DNA from: Cylindrodendrum hubeiense
Lineage: Eukaryota; Ascomycota; Sordariomycetes; Hypocreales; Nectriaceae
Assembly (NCBI GenBank): GCA_014621425.1
Contig: JAANBB010000084.1
Coordinates: forward strand, 1 to 64,000
DNA: 64,000 bases
Direction of reading: 5' to 3'
The position numbers and the translations under genes were made by a program. Positions 43,488-54,654 of this stretch are shown in pieces (position 1 is the first letter of the stretch; each line of letters begins with the position of its first letter). The notes under the pieces are model-generated. The model did not search any database. It was not told the origin of the DNA and saw only the letters and a list, made by a program, of their open reading frames with translations.

Positions 43488-44325
43488 CAACTTGCCTCGA
43501 AATGGCCCATCCCGGTAAAAGTCGAGAGAAATCTGCGCCCACCCACGCGAGTTTGACTCATTAGCACTGTGGCTAACGGCCTAGCCCTGCTGTTTTCCGC
43601 AGGGGTCTTGAGTGATTGCAATCCTCCTCGCAGCTGCCAGGATAAACGCTTTGTCGGTTGTGTGTCCTATTGCGATGTGACGAGGGTCTGTGAATATAGG
43701 TAGTCATTGCCATACGATCTTGGAATCCGCCAAACTCTATGAACGGTCAGAGTGTGTTTTACTGCCCATTAAGGATCTCCCCTCAAATGACATTCGCCCC
43801 TTCCCCGCCAAAACCAGCCTACCCCGAGTTTCCCCGCAAATCTCCGCTCGGGCTTCGTGTCTAGTTCCGCAGTGTCTTACCCTATACACTCCGTCCTCTC
43901 CACCAAGAAGAAGCAAGAAAAAGCAATTGCTCGGGGTAGGTTAGAATAGTAGGTCTACATCTTTATACTCGTCATGTCCTTGTATTTCCAGCCATTTCCA
44001 GCCATTTCTACCGTGGTTCCGTGTTCTCAATAAGATTCACTCCCTGTTTAATCGTGGTACAAAATGATTATGAGACTCTTGGTGCTACCTCCCCAACTTT
44101 ATTCATTGAATCAACATTCGCTCAACTCCGGCAGGTAGCACCAATTACGTGAATAAAATCCCTTCTCTCTACATCCACGATGCCCCTCTTTTTAAGGCAG
44201 CTTCATTTCACACATCCACATCAACATCAACCAACCCAAAGACCTAAGATATAACCACGAATCAACCACTCCACGTCTCCCCGCCGCGTTCGCAAGATCC
44301 GTAAACCACCTGCCTAAACCTCAAA
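43488..44325. other. intergenic, no supported gene
   Basis: 838 bases upstream of the Zn2Cys6 factor. A triplicated CCATTTC/CCAGCCATTTC element is seen at about 43989-44009. No coding signal is seen. Confidence 0.45.
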
Positions 44326-44640
44326 ATGCCGAGCCGCGAAGTTTTCTCTCAGTTTGTCCAGTCCGAGTATGAAGCCACCGGCCTCGGCCCCGTCCAAAAC
44401 ACCACGGACCCCACACCCCAAGGCCTCCTTGACAGGCATCAAAACCTCGCTGCCAGGCCAAACAAGTCTTCATACCACCCTTCCGCCCCACCAGATGATG
44501 GAAGATTCCAAGCGAACCAGGCAAGTGAGACAGTTTCCACTGGGAAGATCGATGCTGATACCGACGGGAATAGGATCGGGTTAGAAGTACCCGGGCGCGA
44601 ACACCAGGCTCCCTTGCTGCTGAGATTGAGGCGAACATAA
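44326..44640 (+). CDS. possible small protein, unknown
   Basis: A 104-aa intronless frame beginning in an A-rich context (CTCAAAATGCCGAGC). The first 25 residues (SREVFSQFVQSEYEATGLGP) look like real protein; the rest is disordered in character (Pro, Asn, Ser, Gln). No signal peptide or known domain is seen. It ends about 170 bases from the convergent cytochrome P450 stop codon. The frame may be a small fungal gene or chance; an antisense frame of similar length overlaps it. I include it only as a candidate. Confidence 0.3.
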   Translation: MPSREVFSQFVQSEYEATGLGPVQNTTDPTPQGLLDRHQNLAARPNKSSYHPSAPPDDGRFQANQASETVSTGKIDADTDGNRIGLEVPGREHQAPLLLRLRRT

Positions 44641-44812
44641 AACGAGTCGCAGACGGAAAGCTGGGGGAGAAAGACAAGGGGGTTAAGGAAACAAAGGAAG
44701 ATTGAAACAAAGACAGGCTCATTTATTCATTCCACCCCAAACAGTAATTGAGTTGACTACTTCTCAGTCCAACATTATGTGCACAACACCCCAATATCTA
44801 ACCAGACACCAA

Positions 44813-46567
44813 TCAGTTCCTAGGTGTACACTTGAAGTAAACTGCCTCCACGGGCTTAGCCGACCCCAGGCTATTACGGTCAATCTGTGGCAGCGTGTCA
44901 ACCGGGCTGCCATTTTCATCGCACAGTCTGAAGTCAAAGTGCGCCATGAACATGGCCGTCGTGATGGAGATTTCCAACTTGGCGAACTACCGTATGTTAG
45001 CATTTTAGGGATATCAACAGATGCGGTTTAGAAGTCTTACTCTCATTCCCACTGTAGAGTGTTAGCATGACCCAAGTACAAAGAGTAGGAGGGGACTTAC
45101 AGCATTGATGCAACCCTACACCCCACCCTAGATATGCATTCGGCGACTTCTGATCTTCTGCACGGTCAGGCAGGTATCGGCCGGGATCCCACTTTAGCGG
45201 ATCCCTGTAGGTGTTCTCATCTAGGTGGGTATGATCCATCAGATAAACCTAGACCCATTAGCATCTCCCCGTCATTTTTCTATACTAAGCATCAAACTCA
45301 CCGCATACATATCCTTTGGGATAATCTCGCCCGTATTTCCCAGAGGGATGTCCTTGCCGCTAACATTCTTTCGCATCGATACGCCTGCGGTGTTCAGCCG
45401 GATCGAATCTCGTAGGCTCAGGTCAATCAGCGGGAACTCTGTATCCCACTCCTCGAGTGTCAGTCTCCGGAAGACGTCAATTGGCTGCTCGTCCTCGTTT
45501 TCGCGATGCTTGGTGATGACCGCGTCGACCTGTTCTTGGATGCGCGCGTACCAGCTTCGGTCTTGGGCGAGGAAGCACAGAACCCACCCCGCGTTGATGC
45601 CGCTGTTGATGACGCCTGCGAAGAGGCCACCGATGATGAACTGCGAGTGGAATTAGAAAGGAATTTTAAGCGAAGTGAAGCAAACTTACGGCTGAAATCT
45701 TGGCGTTGTCCTCACCCTGATCCATCAACACCTGCATTGCATCCTCCTCTCTCCTTCCCGTCTTCTTCCTCTCATTCACAATCCGGCTCAACGTTATATG
45801 TAACTGCGCTCCAGCCCATACCTTCTTGAACTTTTTGAGCGTCGGGAAAGACGGAAACATGACGTCGATCGCGTAGCTACCATCCATGGACGCGTATATG
45901 GCCATGGTGCGCGCCAGCTCTTTCGGGTCGTCTGCAATATCTTTCGTGCCCAGCGTCCGGTGGGTAAGCTGATAGACGAGACGCCACATCTCGTCAAAGG
46001 GTTGCACAATACCCTGTGGCGCCGATGACATATTTAAAAGGGCTGCGTGCGTATCAGCTATGAGGAGCGGGAGGCTCGTCCTCATGCGATCCTTCTGCAT
46101 GAAGCGTTTGAGGTTGGTGAGGAAGAACGGAATCAGATTTTCGCGTCTTAGGAACTTCATGTTTGGAACAGCAGCGAACAGGTTTTTAAAACTACTCGAG
46201 GGTCAGAACTCTCAACCCGTTGTGATGTTAGTACCACTCACCCCTCGTTGAAATCCAGCCCTCTATTTCCGTAGAACGTCGCCATCCCACTTCCTGAAAC
46301 GGCAACCACAGGATGCGGTCCGTAATAGAAGCTGAACTGGCCATTGCTGCTCTGCAGCTTGCCAGATCGCAGGAAACTACTTCTGGCGCGGAAGAAGCCC
46401 AATGAGCCTAGGAGTGGAAGCCCCCGATCGACTTTGGGCGCCGTCTTGGGGAAGGACGGCCGTGTGACGATGTCTCCAAAGGCGAGCCACAACGCCAGCG
46501 CTAGGAGGACATAGACACTCACGGGCCACGATTGTGGCGGCGGGATGATGTCGCCAAGGTTCGTCAT
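44813..46567 (-). CDS. cytochrome P450 monooxygenase, six exons
   Basis: Exons complement(join(44813..44986, 45041..45051, 45101..45248, 45302..45640, 45690..46191, 46242..46567)) give 499 aa, a standard P450 length. An N-terminal membrane anchor (SVYVLLALALWLAF) places it on the ER. The Pro-rich hinge region with LPLLGSLGFF follows. The I-helix is FAGVINSGINAGW, the K-helix reads LRDSIRL (Asp for the usual Glu of ExxR), PGRYLP lies in the meander, and the heme loop is WGVGLHQCLGMRFAKLE with Cys438 as thiolate ligand. The loop is split by two introns around an 11-base exon encoding most of Leu-Gly-Met-Arg; only that exon restores CLGMR. The style (GWGVG, RFAKLE, AGVSMRKNVSG) is that of the large fungal CYP7/CYP8/CYP51-like secondary-metabolism clades. 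Substrate unknown; no synthase gene is nearby. Confidence 0.9.
45041..45051 (-). other. 11-base micro-exon of the P450 gene
   Basis: Flanked on the minus strand by a CTACAG acceptor and a GTAAGA donor. Added to the single base left by the previous exon it encodes L-G-M-R, completing the conserved heme-loop CxG and the following Arg. Both neighbouring introns are 49-54 bases with CTAAC branch motifs. Confidence 0.82.
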
Positions 46568-47700
46568 GCTGATACGGTCAGCAGGGCGGAAGACGAGGAA
46601 TCGTCAATGAAGCATCCAAGTTGCGTCCAAGCCCAAGACACTAATTTCTAGAAGGAGGGTGGGTTTTAGCGTGCCTCTCGTCTCCGCGTGCTCCGAAAAG
46701 GTGCGTCATCAGCTGTTGTCTGGCTGGCCGAGACGTGTCTCACGCATTTGTGAATCGTTGTCAAACGCAAACATCCCAGCACAAGTAGGGATGTCCACAA
46801 TGCAGAGCTGCTATCATGGCTAGTATGCTTCACAGGGTGACAACACTAACACGCACAGCCTTAGTCTAGTAAGCCTATGCACATGGGCGTCGGCAGTATA
46901 ACGCCACGCATGGTTGTCCAGTCGTCGGACTTGGGCCGTCCAATCAGAGGTCTCATAAATCTCACTCTCATTATCGATTCTTGGTCAGCACCTGTTCTCG
47001 GCGTTAGATGTGCCAAATCACATTGCTGGGAGATGTTTGCGGTGTGGCAGTGGATTCATCTTCTCGAGGTGTTCGGGATCTCGGCTCAAATTGGCGCCCG
47101 GGATAGCATCCGCACTAGTGCCTCCACTTCGCTTCTGCGACAGAGAAGGTCGGTGTATGATTTGGGTATGTGAATAGCGGCAATGTTGACTTCAGTCCCG
47201 TATGACTTCAATCTTTGCTGTGTTGGCAGTGTCTGCCCGGCTGTAGAATCATTCGCAATTATTGTAAGCCAGACTGTTAATGCTAATATCCCCAGCTGGC
47301 TCCATCACGGCACATTTCTTTTTTCCTTTCTTTTTCCCCCTCTTTTTTTCTTTTTCTTTCTTAATCAAAGTATAAAGTGATGTTACAAATGTCAATATTC
47401 ATGCCACTTCATTTTTGTAAGCTTGTGATTTTTGAGAGGGAGACTTTTATAGTAGTGAAGTTCACATGTGCTGGGTGGGGTCTTGGGTAGAGATGGACTG
47501 CGTATAAGAAGAGCAGTGCTCCATTTATTTATAAACTTCCTGACATACCAAGTTTGAATTGGCAAATAAGAGGCTGAGATCCACTGGGATTTGCCCCAGT
47601 TTGCGATATAAAATCGCTTTGAGGCATAGCTGCGCTCGCGCCATGTAACATTGCGCACACCTTGTGGTCAACAGCGCTAATGCCGTGCGATTAACCTCGC
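46568..47700. other. intergenic, no supported gene
   Basis: P450 promoter and 3' flank of the next transporter gene. A long pyrimidine tract (T with some C) covers about 47318-47364. No exon was recognised. Confidence 0.5.
47318..47364 (+). repeat. polypyrimidine tract
   Basis: About 47 bases of almost pure T/C on the plus strand, about 340 bases 3' of the transporter stop codon. Simple sequence. Confidence 0.7.
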
Positions 47701-49302
47701 CTAGGCCTTGTGGTCAACCTCGTGCTGTTCCTCACCCTTCTCGTTGTCCAAAAACTCTGCTCCCGCATGCCTGTATCTACCCTCTTTCATCTCCTTCGTC
47801 ATGCGGTGGGCGACAGTAACTGGGTTCTCGCCACTGGCAAAGAACTTGTCAATATCCTCCAGAGAGAAGTTACTGGTTTCCGGGAAGTAGAACCAGATAA
47901 TAGCCACGAAGACATAGTTCGTAATCATGAAGATCAAGTATGCCTTCCAGCCAGTCCTGTTGATTAAGATAGGTGTAATCATAACGATGAAGAAGTTCCA
48001 CATCCAGTTAGAACTGATGCCAATTGCAGTACCCCGGGTACGAGCCTTGAGGGGAAGAACCTCTGGGACGTAGACCCAGGGGACGGAGTTCATAGAGAAG
48101 CCAAAGATGAGCTGGTAGAGGAAGAAGAAGGCAACCGCAGCGGTAGCGCACTTATCTCCGTTGGAAGCATTCTTAGCTTGAGACAAAAGGATGGCAACCA
48201 TCATCATGCAGAATCCAAGGCCCAGGCTGCCCCACATCATCGTCTTGCGGCGACCCATGCGGTCGAGGGCAAGAGCAGGGAGGATGGCGCCAACCATGAA
48301 CATGATTTGGATGCAGCCGCCCAAGATCTGAGCCATTTGGGCAGTTTGGCCAACGTTCTGTACCAGAACTGATGGGACGTAATATACGACCAAGTTGATT
48401 CCACCGATTTGGTTCATGAATTGAGCAAACCACGCCAGGAGAACACGCTTGCCAGTTTGAACGTTGTCGTTCTTAAAGCAGTCAAGCAGGCCAACCTGGG
48501 CTTCGAACTCAAGCTCGATAGTCTGTTCAATAGCATTGACCTCTTGGGTGATCCAAGGGTCGGTGGGGTCCTTGTCAAAGACGTGGCACATGACTTGAAT
48601 GGCCTCATCACGTTGGCCACGGGTGAACAGCCAACGCGGCGATTCTGGCAGTGCAAAGACAAGGACCACGACGATAAGGGAGAAGATGATCTGGAAAGCA
48701 AGGGGAAGACGCCAAGCCATAGCACCACCTGCAAAGGACAGGCCAAAGTCGAACCAGTAGGCGAAGACGATTCCAACACCGACAAAGAGGGATTCAGAGG
48801 CGATGAGTCTACCACGGTACTTGGCTTCACAGAGCTCAGACTGGTACATAGGGACTGTCGAGGTTTTCATGCCTGTTCCAAAGCCTGTGATTACACGGCC
48901 AATGACGAGGTGGGGAACGGTAAAGGCGGAGGCTTGAAGAATAGCACCAACGGTGACGAAGCCCATCGCCACCCAGATGGTCTTCCGGCGCCCTAGGATA
49001 TCAGCGGTAAAGAAGTTGACTGCAAGGCCATTAGCAAAAGTCCATGTATATCAATTTAAGATGGGAAGGAATGAGGGGAAGAGAAACTCACTGATACATC
49101 CCGCCAGACAGCCCAAGTTGTAGCAAGACACGATGATACCCGTCTTGGAGTCAGAAGGGTGACCGAACTGGTTGAGCCAGTCCTCGTTCTGCAAAATACC
49201 GCCAAAGACACCTTGGTCGTAACCGAACAAAACGAAGGCGATAAGGCAGGTGACTGTGATGCCAAAGCGGACGCCCTTTCCGCGGCCGAGCCAGGATTTC
49301 AT
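47701..49302 (-). CDS. MFS sugar transporter
   Basis: Exons complement(join(47701..49019, 49092..49302)) give 509 aa. GYDQGVFGGILQNEDW after span 1, ADILGRRKTIW in loop 2-3, PESPRWLFTRGQRDEA after span 6, LDRMGRRKTMM in loop 8-9 and YFPETSNFSLEDIDKFF at the end form the sugar-porter motif order, with PETSN replacing PETKG. The central loop is long and acidic. GGINLVVYYVPSVL in span 7 matches the sugar-contacting QQxxGxxxxxYY region, with Asn-Gln (FMNQIGG) preceding it. It belongs to the broad fungal hexose/pentose/alpha-glucoside porter group at the plasma membrane; the substrate is not evident. It lies parallel to and upstream of the P450 gene, 1.1 kb apart, with no obvious link in function. 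Confidence 0.92.
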
Positions 49303-51912
49303 GGTGGTTGAGGGCTTGGGGTGGATTGGAGGGGTGGAGATTGCGCCGAGAACAAGAGACAAAACAAGGGAGGCAGGAGCTGCAGAGATGTGGAATCCTT
49401 TGACGATTGATGCCCAGAAGAGCTTCCGCCGGCCGGTATTTAAACTTGTTCCTCTCTTGTTACATCCCATCCATGAAACATCGATCAACGGGCGTCGTCT
49501 GCGTCGGCGGATCCGCACAAGCTAGACACGCACACTAAGCGCAGCGAACAACTTGGCCGACCTTGTCTCTCCCCAGGCGAAGCGGAATGGGGACCTACCC
49601 CATCGGCGGCCGGGTTCGGGATTTGAGGTGTGGATGGGACCACGCTCGTATGGTGTGGTTGAATCCGGGGCCCCAGTGAGGGGGAAGTGGATGCTTTACG
49701 GAGAACTGCGGGCGGAGTGCGAATGATAGACGCCTGGAAAATGAGAACTGGGCATATTTACTACATATCAAATTGAAGTTTAAGTATATCACAGAGTATT
49801 TTATTCCACTGCCGTGACCACCGTTGTTCTCCTGAGCGTGCGTCGAGAGCCGGCCGCCACAGTTCCCACGGCCTGTTCTTGACGCCGGCACTGAGGCTAC
49901 CGAACTGGCACAATTACACACCACCATAAACGATGTCATGATAGATGCAGAAAAAGATCGGCATTTGTCGGTAACCTGGCCTGACGCACTACAGCGCTGC
50001 ACGAGAAACGGTCCTGCAAATGCACCCGCTGGTTCGCTCACATAACCTGACCCGACCTCACTCCATCTCCACTACGACCTACAGCCGACTCTTGTTGGGT
50101 CGACAAAGAAGAGACCCCAGTAGCTACGGCGATCACCTCTCACATGGCCAAGAAACGCAACGCGCGCCACTAGGTAGTGCTACCGCTAGAGCCGCCGTCG
50201 AGAAGACGACCTGATCACCTCTATTGCGCGCGATACTCCACAAGTCCCGCACTAATACGCTCGCTTGCGTTGCTCTCCCGTCTCCGTCATGGGAACAAAC
50301 CGGCGGTAACGTTGACTACAGCGTACTAGCTAACACGATTTGGGCAAGATGATTAGGCAGCAGTCAAACATATGCCGGGCCCATGTCACCCTTCCTTGTT
50401 CCTCGTCCCCTGTCAACCAATCGATTGTTCCCCCACGATCGGGTTTCCTCTTGTATACCCCCGACTGCACTGCAACTAACACAATGGCTCTTCGCCTTCC
50501 CCTCAATCAACATATATCTGAGGAAAGCTGCACTTGATTCTATGACGTACAGTACAGCCATTGTTCCAAGAGATTTAGATGGATGTCATCAACCGGTGTC
50601 CGCCAAGAGGAACTAATGGAACCACCCGAAAATACGTGGGTTTTCGGATAACCTCGGTCATCTTGATACCCCGGCAAACGTCCTCCCGTTTCAATGTGAC
50701 AAGCAAAGTATGAACGAAAAATCCACATCGATCAGCAGACCTCGCCGTCTTAGACCGGCCTCGATGGTTAGCTGGTCCATGTCAGCGTCTCCATCTTGCC
50801 CAACTCCAGCATTCCATTCCAACGTCTAGTGTGACGTTGGTCAGTGCTGGATGGATGACATTGTATGCGCTCCAATCAAACACGCGGCTATCCTCCAAGA
50901 CATCCAAACCGCCTCAAGCCACCTTCAAACCCATCCTTGTCGATGTTTGGAAGTGCGCCTGGGACGTGCATTGGCGGTGCGTCGATTGGAGGCCGGTACG
51001 ACGGTACGGAGGTGGTGAAGTTGGGTCATTGAGGGGCGGTGATGGAGAAGGTCGGGGGAACGGAGCTGCATGGGAACCGCAGATAGTTCGGCATGGAGCC
51101 GCAGTTGGTGTCAGCATTGTGCTGGGATGTAGTCAAGACTTGTTCAGCCTCATCAATGACGGATGACAGCGGACGAACTAACGCCAGTAGACCCATACCC
51201 GGCGTTCTTTTCTTCTCCGTTTCACGTCATAAGAATAGAGTTCCGGGGTGCGGCAACCTCGCCAACCCCAATTTTCCCCAAGCCTCATCTTAGTTGCGGA
51301 AGTCGGCTGGACTGAGATGAACTAGAGTAAATCCATTCTTGCTCATATCTCATGTCCACAGTCTTTCCTAATCCACCATCCAGCCTAACATCCCATGTCA
51401 TCCTACCTGATGTCACACACTAAGCTTCTAGTGCCATATGGCCACACCCAACCCCATGCAATTGTCGTCTCCTCGCGCCCACACCCCATTTCTTCACTAA
51501 AATACTACGGCAGACAACGCCAACTACGGGGAGAGGGAACTCAAACTAGTTTTGATCGCTGATGCGCACCAATAGCGTCATTGCGCTTCTCGGATCCATA
51601 TCCTGCTATTACTTTGAGGGACTAAAGCAACTCCATCCAGACGCTCAACGGGCAAGGGGCGTTACTCACAAGCCTACCATGTCACAACGGTGTGATACAT
51701 GCATCATGTCAAGAATTCTTCAGGGACTACCTACACACACATCAAACATCATAACGGCGGCCCATCTTAGCCGACTACCTAATATACCATCTAAAGACCT
51801 ACCATAACACCATACAGATACAAATTCATAGTATCCAGTATAACCCCCAAGCACCCTAAAATCCTGCAAGTTTCTCCTGTATTTTGAGCTCATCCGCTTG
51901 GTGTATCATTCC
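49303..51912. other. 2.6-kb region without a supported gene
   Basis: Left: promoter of the sugar transporter. Right: 3' flank of the unknown gene at 51913. The open frames between are short and mutually overlapping; none has a motif, signal peptide or good splice partner. Confidence 0.5.
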
Positions 51913-52809
51913 TCAAGCTGCCTCCCAATCCATGGGCTCCACCATCCACTCCCACTCGTCATCCGTCTCGCCACCGCCCGTCTCGTTATTTCCGTTGCCG
52001 GTGCTACTCGCGGCTTGGACCTGAGTCTGCTCGATCTCCATCAGCAGTTCCGGCTCCACATGCTGAGCAGCCACTCCATACGCCACTTCCAGACCACCCA
52101 GGACTGTGGTGACGATCCACGTTAGGTCATACATCTTGAGTGGTGGCGTCTCGCGTCCTTCGGCGGCGTCCTTCCATCGGTTCCGCAATTCCTTCGCCTT
52201 CCATAATGCTTGGTTGACTTCCCCATGGCCAAGGGCACTGTGAACGGGGCATCCTTCTTCCTCCAGGGCTTTCAACACGTTATGGTGATATGCGTGCCCG
52301 TAGTTGGTCGCTGAAGATGGCCCTCCAAACGGTCGTGAGGTACGTGATATGGACACACCAAAAATGAGCAGCAGCAGCACAATTGCCTGCTCTATCCAGA
52401 CGTAAAACTCATGGAAATCGACCTTGAAGTTCCGCTCAGCGTCGGCCCGCGTAAAACCATACTCCTCTGGGCTAGTAGCACGCTGGTACGAGGTCTGCAG
52501 GTCCAAGAACTTCCACCGCAGTCGTCGACAGGCCTGCTCGAAGCGGTGGAAGGCTTGGGGTGGGGTCAGGCGGTTTCCAGTCGGCACCGGTGCGGAGGCA
52601 GAGGTTGGAGCTGGGGGGTAAGCCGGAAGGCTGGAGTTGTTGACCGGGGGAGCTGAGACTGAGGCTGAGACTGAGACTGATGAAGAGGCCGGGGCGGAAG
52701 CGACGCTTGACAATGAGACTGATGACGGGGAGGCGGGCCAGGGTCGCGGTAGGTGAGGTCTCCCGTTAGCCCACATGGAGCCCGATAGGCCTGACGATGA
52801 CTTGGTCAT
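51913..52809 (-). CDS. conserved-looking hypothetical fungal protein
   Basis: A single exon of 298 aa. The first 80 residues are Ser/Ala/Pro/Val-rich and probably disordered (SVSVSASVSAPPV). A folded, mostly helical domain follows, beginning PPQAFHRFEQACRRLRWKFLDLQ, with a repeated-looking EEYGFTRADAERNFKVDFHEFYVWIEQ segment. A hydrophobic helix (AIVLLLLIFGVSI) lies near residues 140-155, with a second helical stretch WIVTTVLGGLEVAYGVAA. The C-terminus is acidic and ends EWMVEPMDWEAA. I do not recognise a named family. Balanced amino-acid content, Trp-rich conserved-looking patches and a good ATG make it a real gene. A role in the nucleus or at a membrane cannot be decided. Confidence 0.68.
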   Translation of the reverse strand: MTKSSSGLSGSMWANGRPHLPRPWPASPSSVSLSSVASAPASSSVSVSASVSAPPVNNSSLPAYPPAPTSASAPVPTGNRLTPPQAFHRFEQACRRLRWKFLDLQTSYQRATSPEEYGFTRADAERNFKVDFHEFYVWIEQAIVLLLLIFGVSISRTSRPFGGPSSATNYGHAYHHNVLKALEEEGCPVHSALGHGEVNQALWKAKELRNRWKDAAEGRETPPLKMYDLTWIVTTVLGGLEVAYGVAAQHVEPELLMEIEQTQVQAASSTGNGNNETGGGETDDEWEWMVEPMDWEAA

Positions 52810-54303
52810 GGCGTAGCCGCGAATGGTGGATGGGGGCAGGGAGGTTGAAGGTGTGGGGGTGAATCAAAGCTGCGCAGGCGTCGCACCGTCCTATCGGAAT
52901 GGCTGCAGATAATGGTGTGAGCCGAGAGCCAAACAGAGGTGAAAGATTCAACGTTGAGGGTGTAATAAGTATGTACTCTCCAGTGTCTGGTGGCTTGCAT
53001 TTGGAGATCAAGGGGATATAGTGCTCCGTGACGCGGCGTGTGATGGCGATGATGGCAATGTTAAATGGGTGTCGCAAAGGCTGCAGTCGATGAGGAGGGA
53101 ACCAGCCCTCGACAAGATAACAGAACGCAAGACAATAATCTCCAAACCTAGGCCAAGCTGTGTTCCCTCTCTTGGTGACCCAGGCTTCCGACGTGACGCT
53201 GAGCAAAAGTGATGTGAATGATGAGGATGATGTGAATGATGTGAAGTTGGAGAATCGCTATCAAACAACCAACAGCCGCCCAGCCTCAGCCGAATCGGAT
53301 TCAATGCGTCCAAGAATACAAGTGGGCCTCCTACTATTGTCGCCCGCCAGGAAGCCCCGCTATTGGCTCGCCTATCCGTACAGTATGCGCAGCAGTTCAA
53401 GCGTCCAACAAGGCTCGCCGCCCAGCGCTAAGGTCCAGGGCTGTGGCGGCTTCCCCAGGCACTCTATTGCCCGCCGACCTCTTGCGCGGGGATTAACCCC
53501 AGCGCAAACCCCCTGAAGCCGCCCTCTCTGAGCCATTTCTCCAGGACCCTGCACGCCCCATCCAGGCACTAAACCGCCACCTCAACTCACGCCCGCAATT
53601 CGGCCTCATGCGCACAAGCGTCATGTCATGTGGACGGCCTCTACTACGTACTAGACACCTCCACTGAGGATGATCCATGATCCATGGTCCATGATCCTTA
53701 CGAGAATTGTATGTAATGCGAGACGTAAAGTGGGGCAAACTGCTGGAGAAGATGGCACCACAAGCTATGCAGCATCGCCTGGCATACTCGGCATGAACCG
53801 AAAGCCTACCCAACCAAAAGAAGAAGAATTACCAGGACAGGAGCATCACATGAGAGGATCAGAAATAGAACAGGGAAATAAATCTCTATGCCTAATTGAG
53901 TTGTAAGATTCATCAAGCAAGTCCCATTTTCACAATGTTCACGTGCTTGCCGAAGTGCTTTGCTAGTCTAACCTCTTAGTTCATGATCAAGTCATGTCAC
54001 ATCAAGAAATATCCAACCTTCCAACATGATAGGCTGAGGTCCGAGATGGGGCAGTTTGAGTGCGTGTCCTAAAACCTCTTGCATTGTTTCAATGTCACAT
54101 ATTCAGCCCGCTGGTTCGTTCGCTTCTGTTCCTCACACCCAGTTGTTCGGGTGAAAGGATCCAGGGTAGCTTGCCCATCAGCGCCACACACCCGCAGTAC
54201 ATCAAAGTCACCGGATAACAACGTCCACACCAATTCAACAATTGCATCTCATCGAAACGTCTTTGTAGCATTTCCATATCGATATACAAAACTCCAAAGC
54301 AAA
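52810..54303. other. intergenic, no supported gene
   Basis: About 1.5 kb. A GATCCATG direct/inverted repeat cluster occurs at 53669-53697. The remaining frames are short. Confidence 0.45.
53669..53697. repeat. GATCCATG repeat cluster
   Basis: Four tandem near-copies of the 7-8-base GATCCATG/GGTCCATG unit. Its centre can pair with itself (CATGATC/GATCCATG), so it is also weakly palindromic. Confidence 0.55.
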
Positions 54304-54654
54304 ATGAGCAACTTGGGGGATTTCTCGACCCAATTCAATCCAGCCATCCCTGGTTCTGTCCAGAACCAACCAGCCCGCTCGCCTGCAAAAGGGACGAGTA
54401 TCAACGACAGCATTCAAGTCACATACACCAACTCCCGCCAGAGAAACATGCCTCATGCTGCCTCAGGCCCCATTAGCCTGGGTAGGTATCCCGATTTTCC
54501 ACCCTTCGATCCTGGCCGCAACCAAATCCGGCTTGAAGTTGCAGCGTCTTACGCCGCTAGAAACTCTCCATCACTCTTCCTCGCCGTCGTCGCCTCGCTT
54601 GGAGCGACGACATCTTGCCAGGGCCCCCAGCATCCTCCTAGGAGTCACCCTTGA
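54304..54654 (+). CDS. possible small protein, unknown
   Basis: A 116-residue frame from an A-rich start (GCAAAATGAGC). The first 50 residues (SNLGDFSTQFNPAIPGS, then NQPARSPAKG) look more protein-like than the remainder. No domain or signal peptide is seen. Its last 17 bases overlap the antisense end of the kinesin gene, so either the frame is shorter through an intron (a GTAGGT donor at 54482 is possible) or it is chance. Listed as a candidate only. Confidence 0.25.
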   Translation: MSNLGDFSTQFNPAIPGSVQNQPARSPAKGTSINDSIQVTYTNSRQRNMPHAASGPISLGRYPDFPPFDPGRNQIRLEVAASYAARNSPSLFLAVVASLGATTSCQGPQHPPRSHP

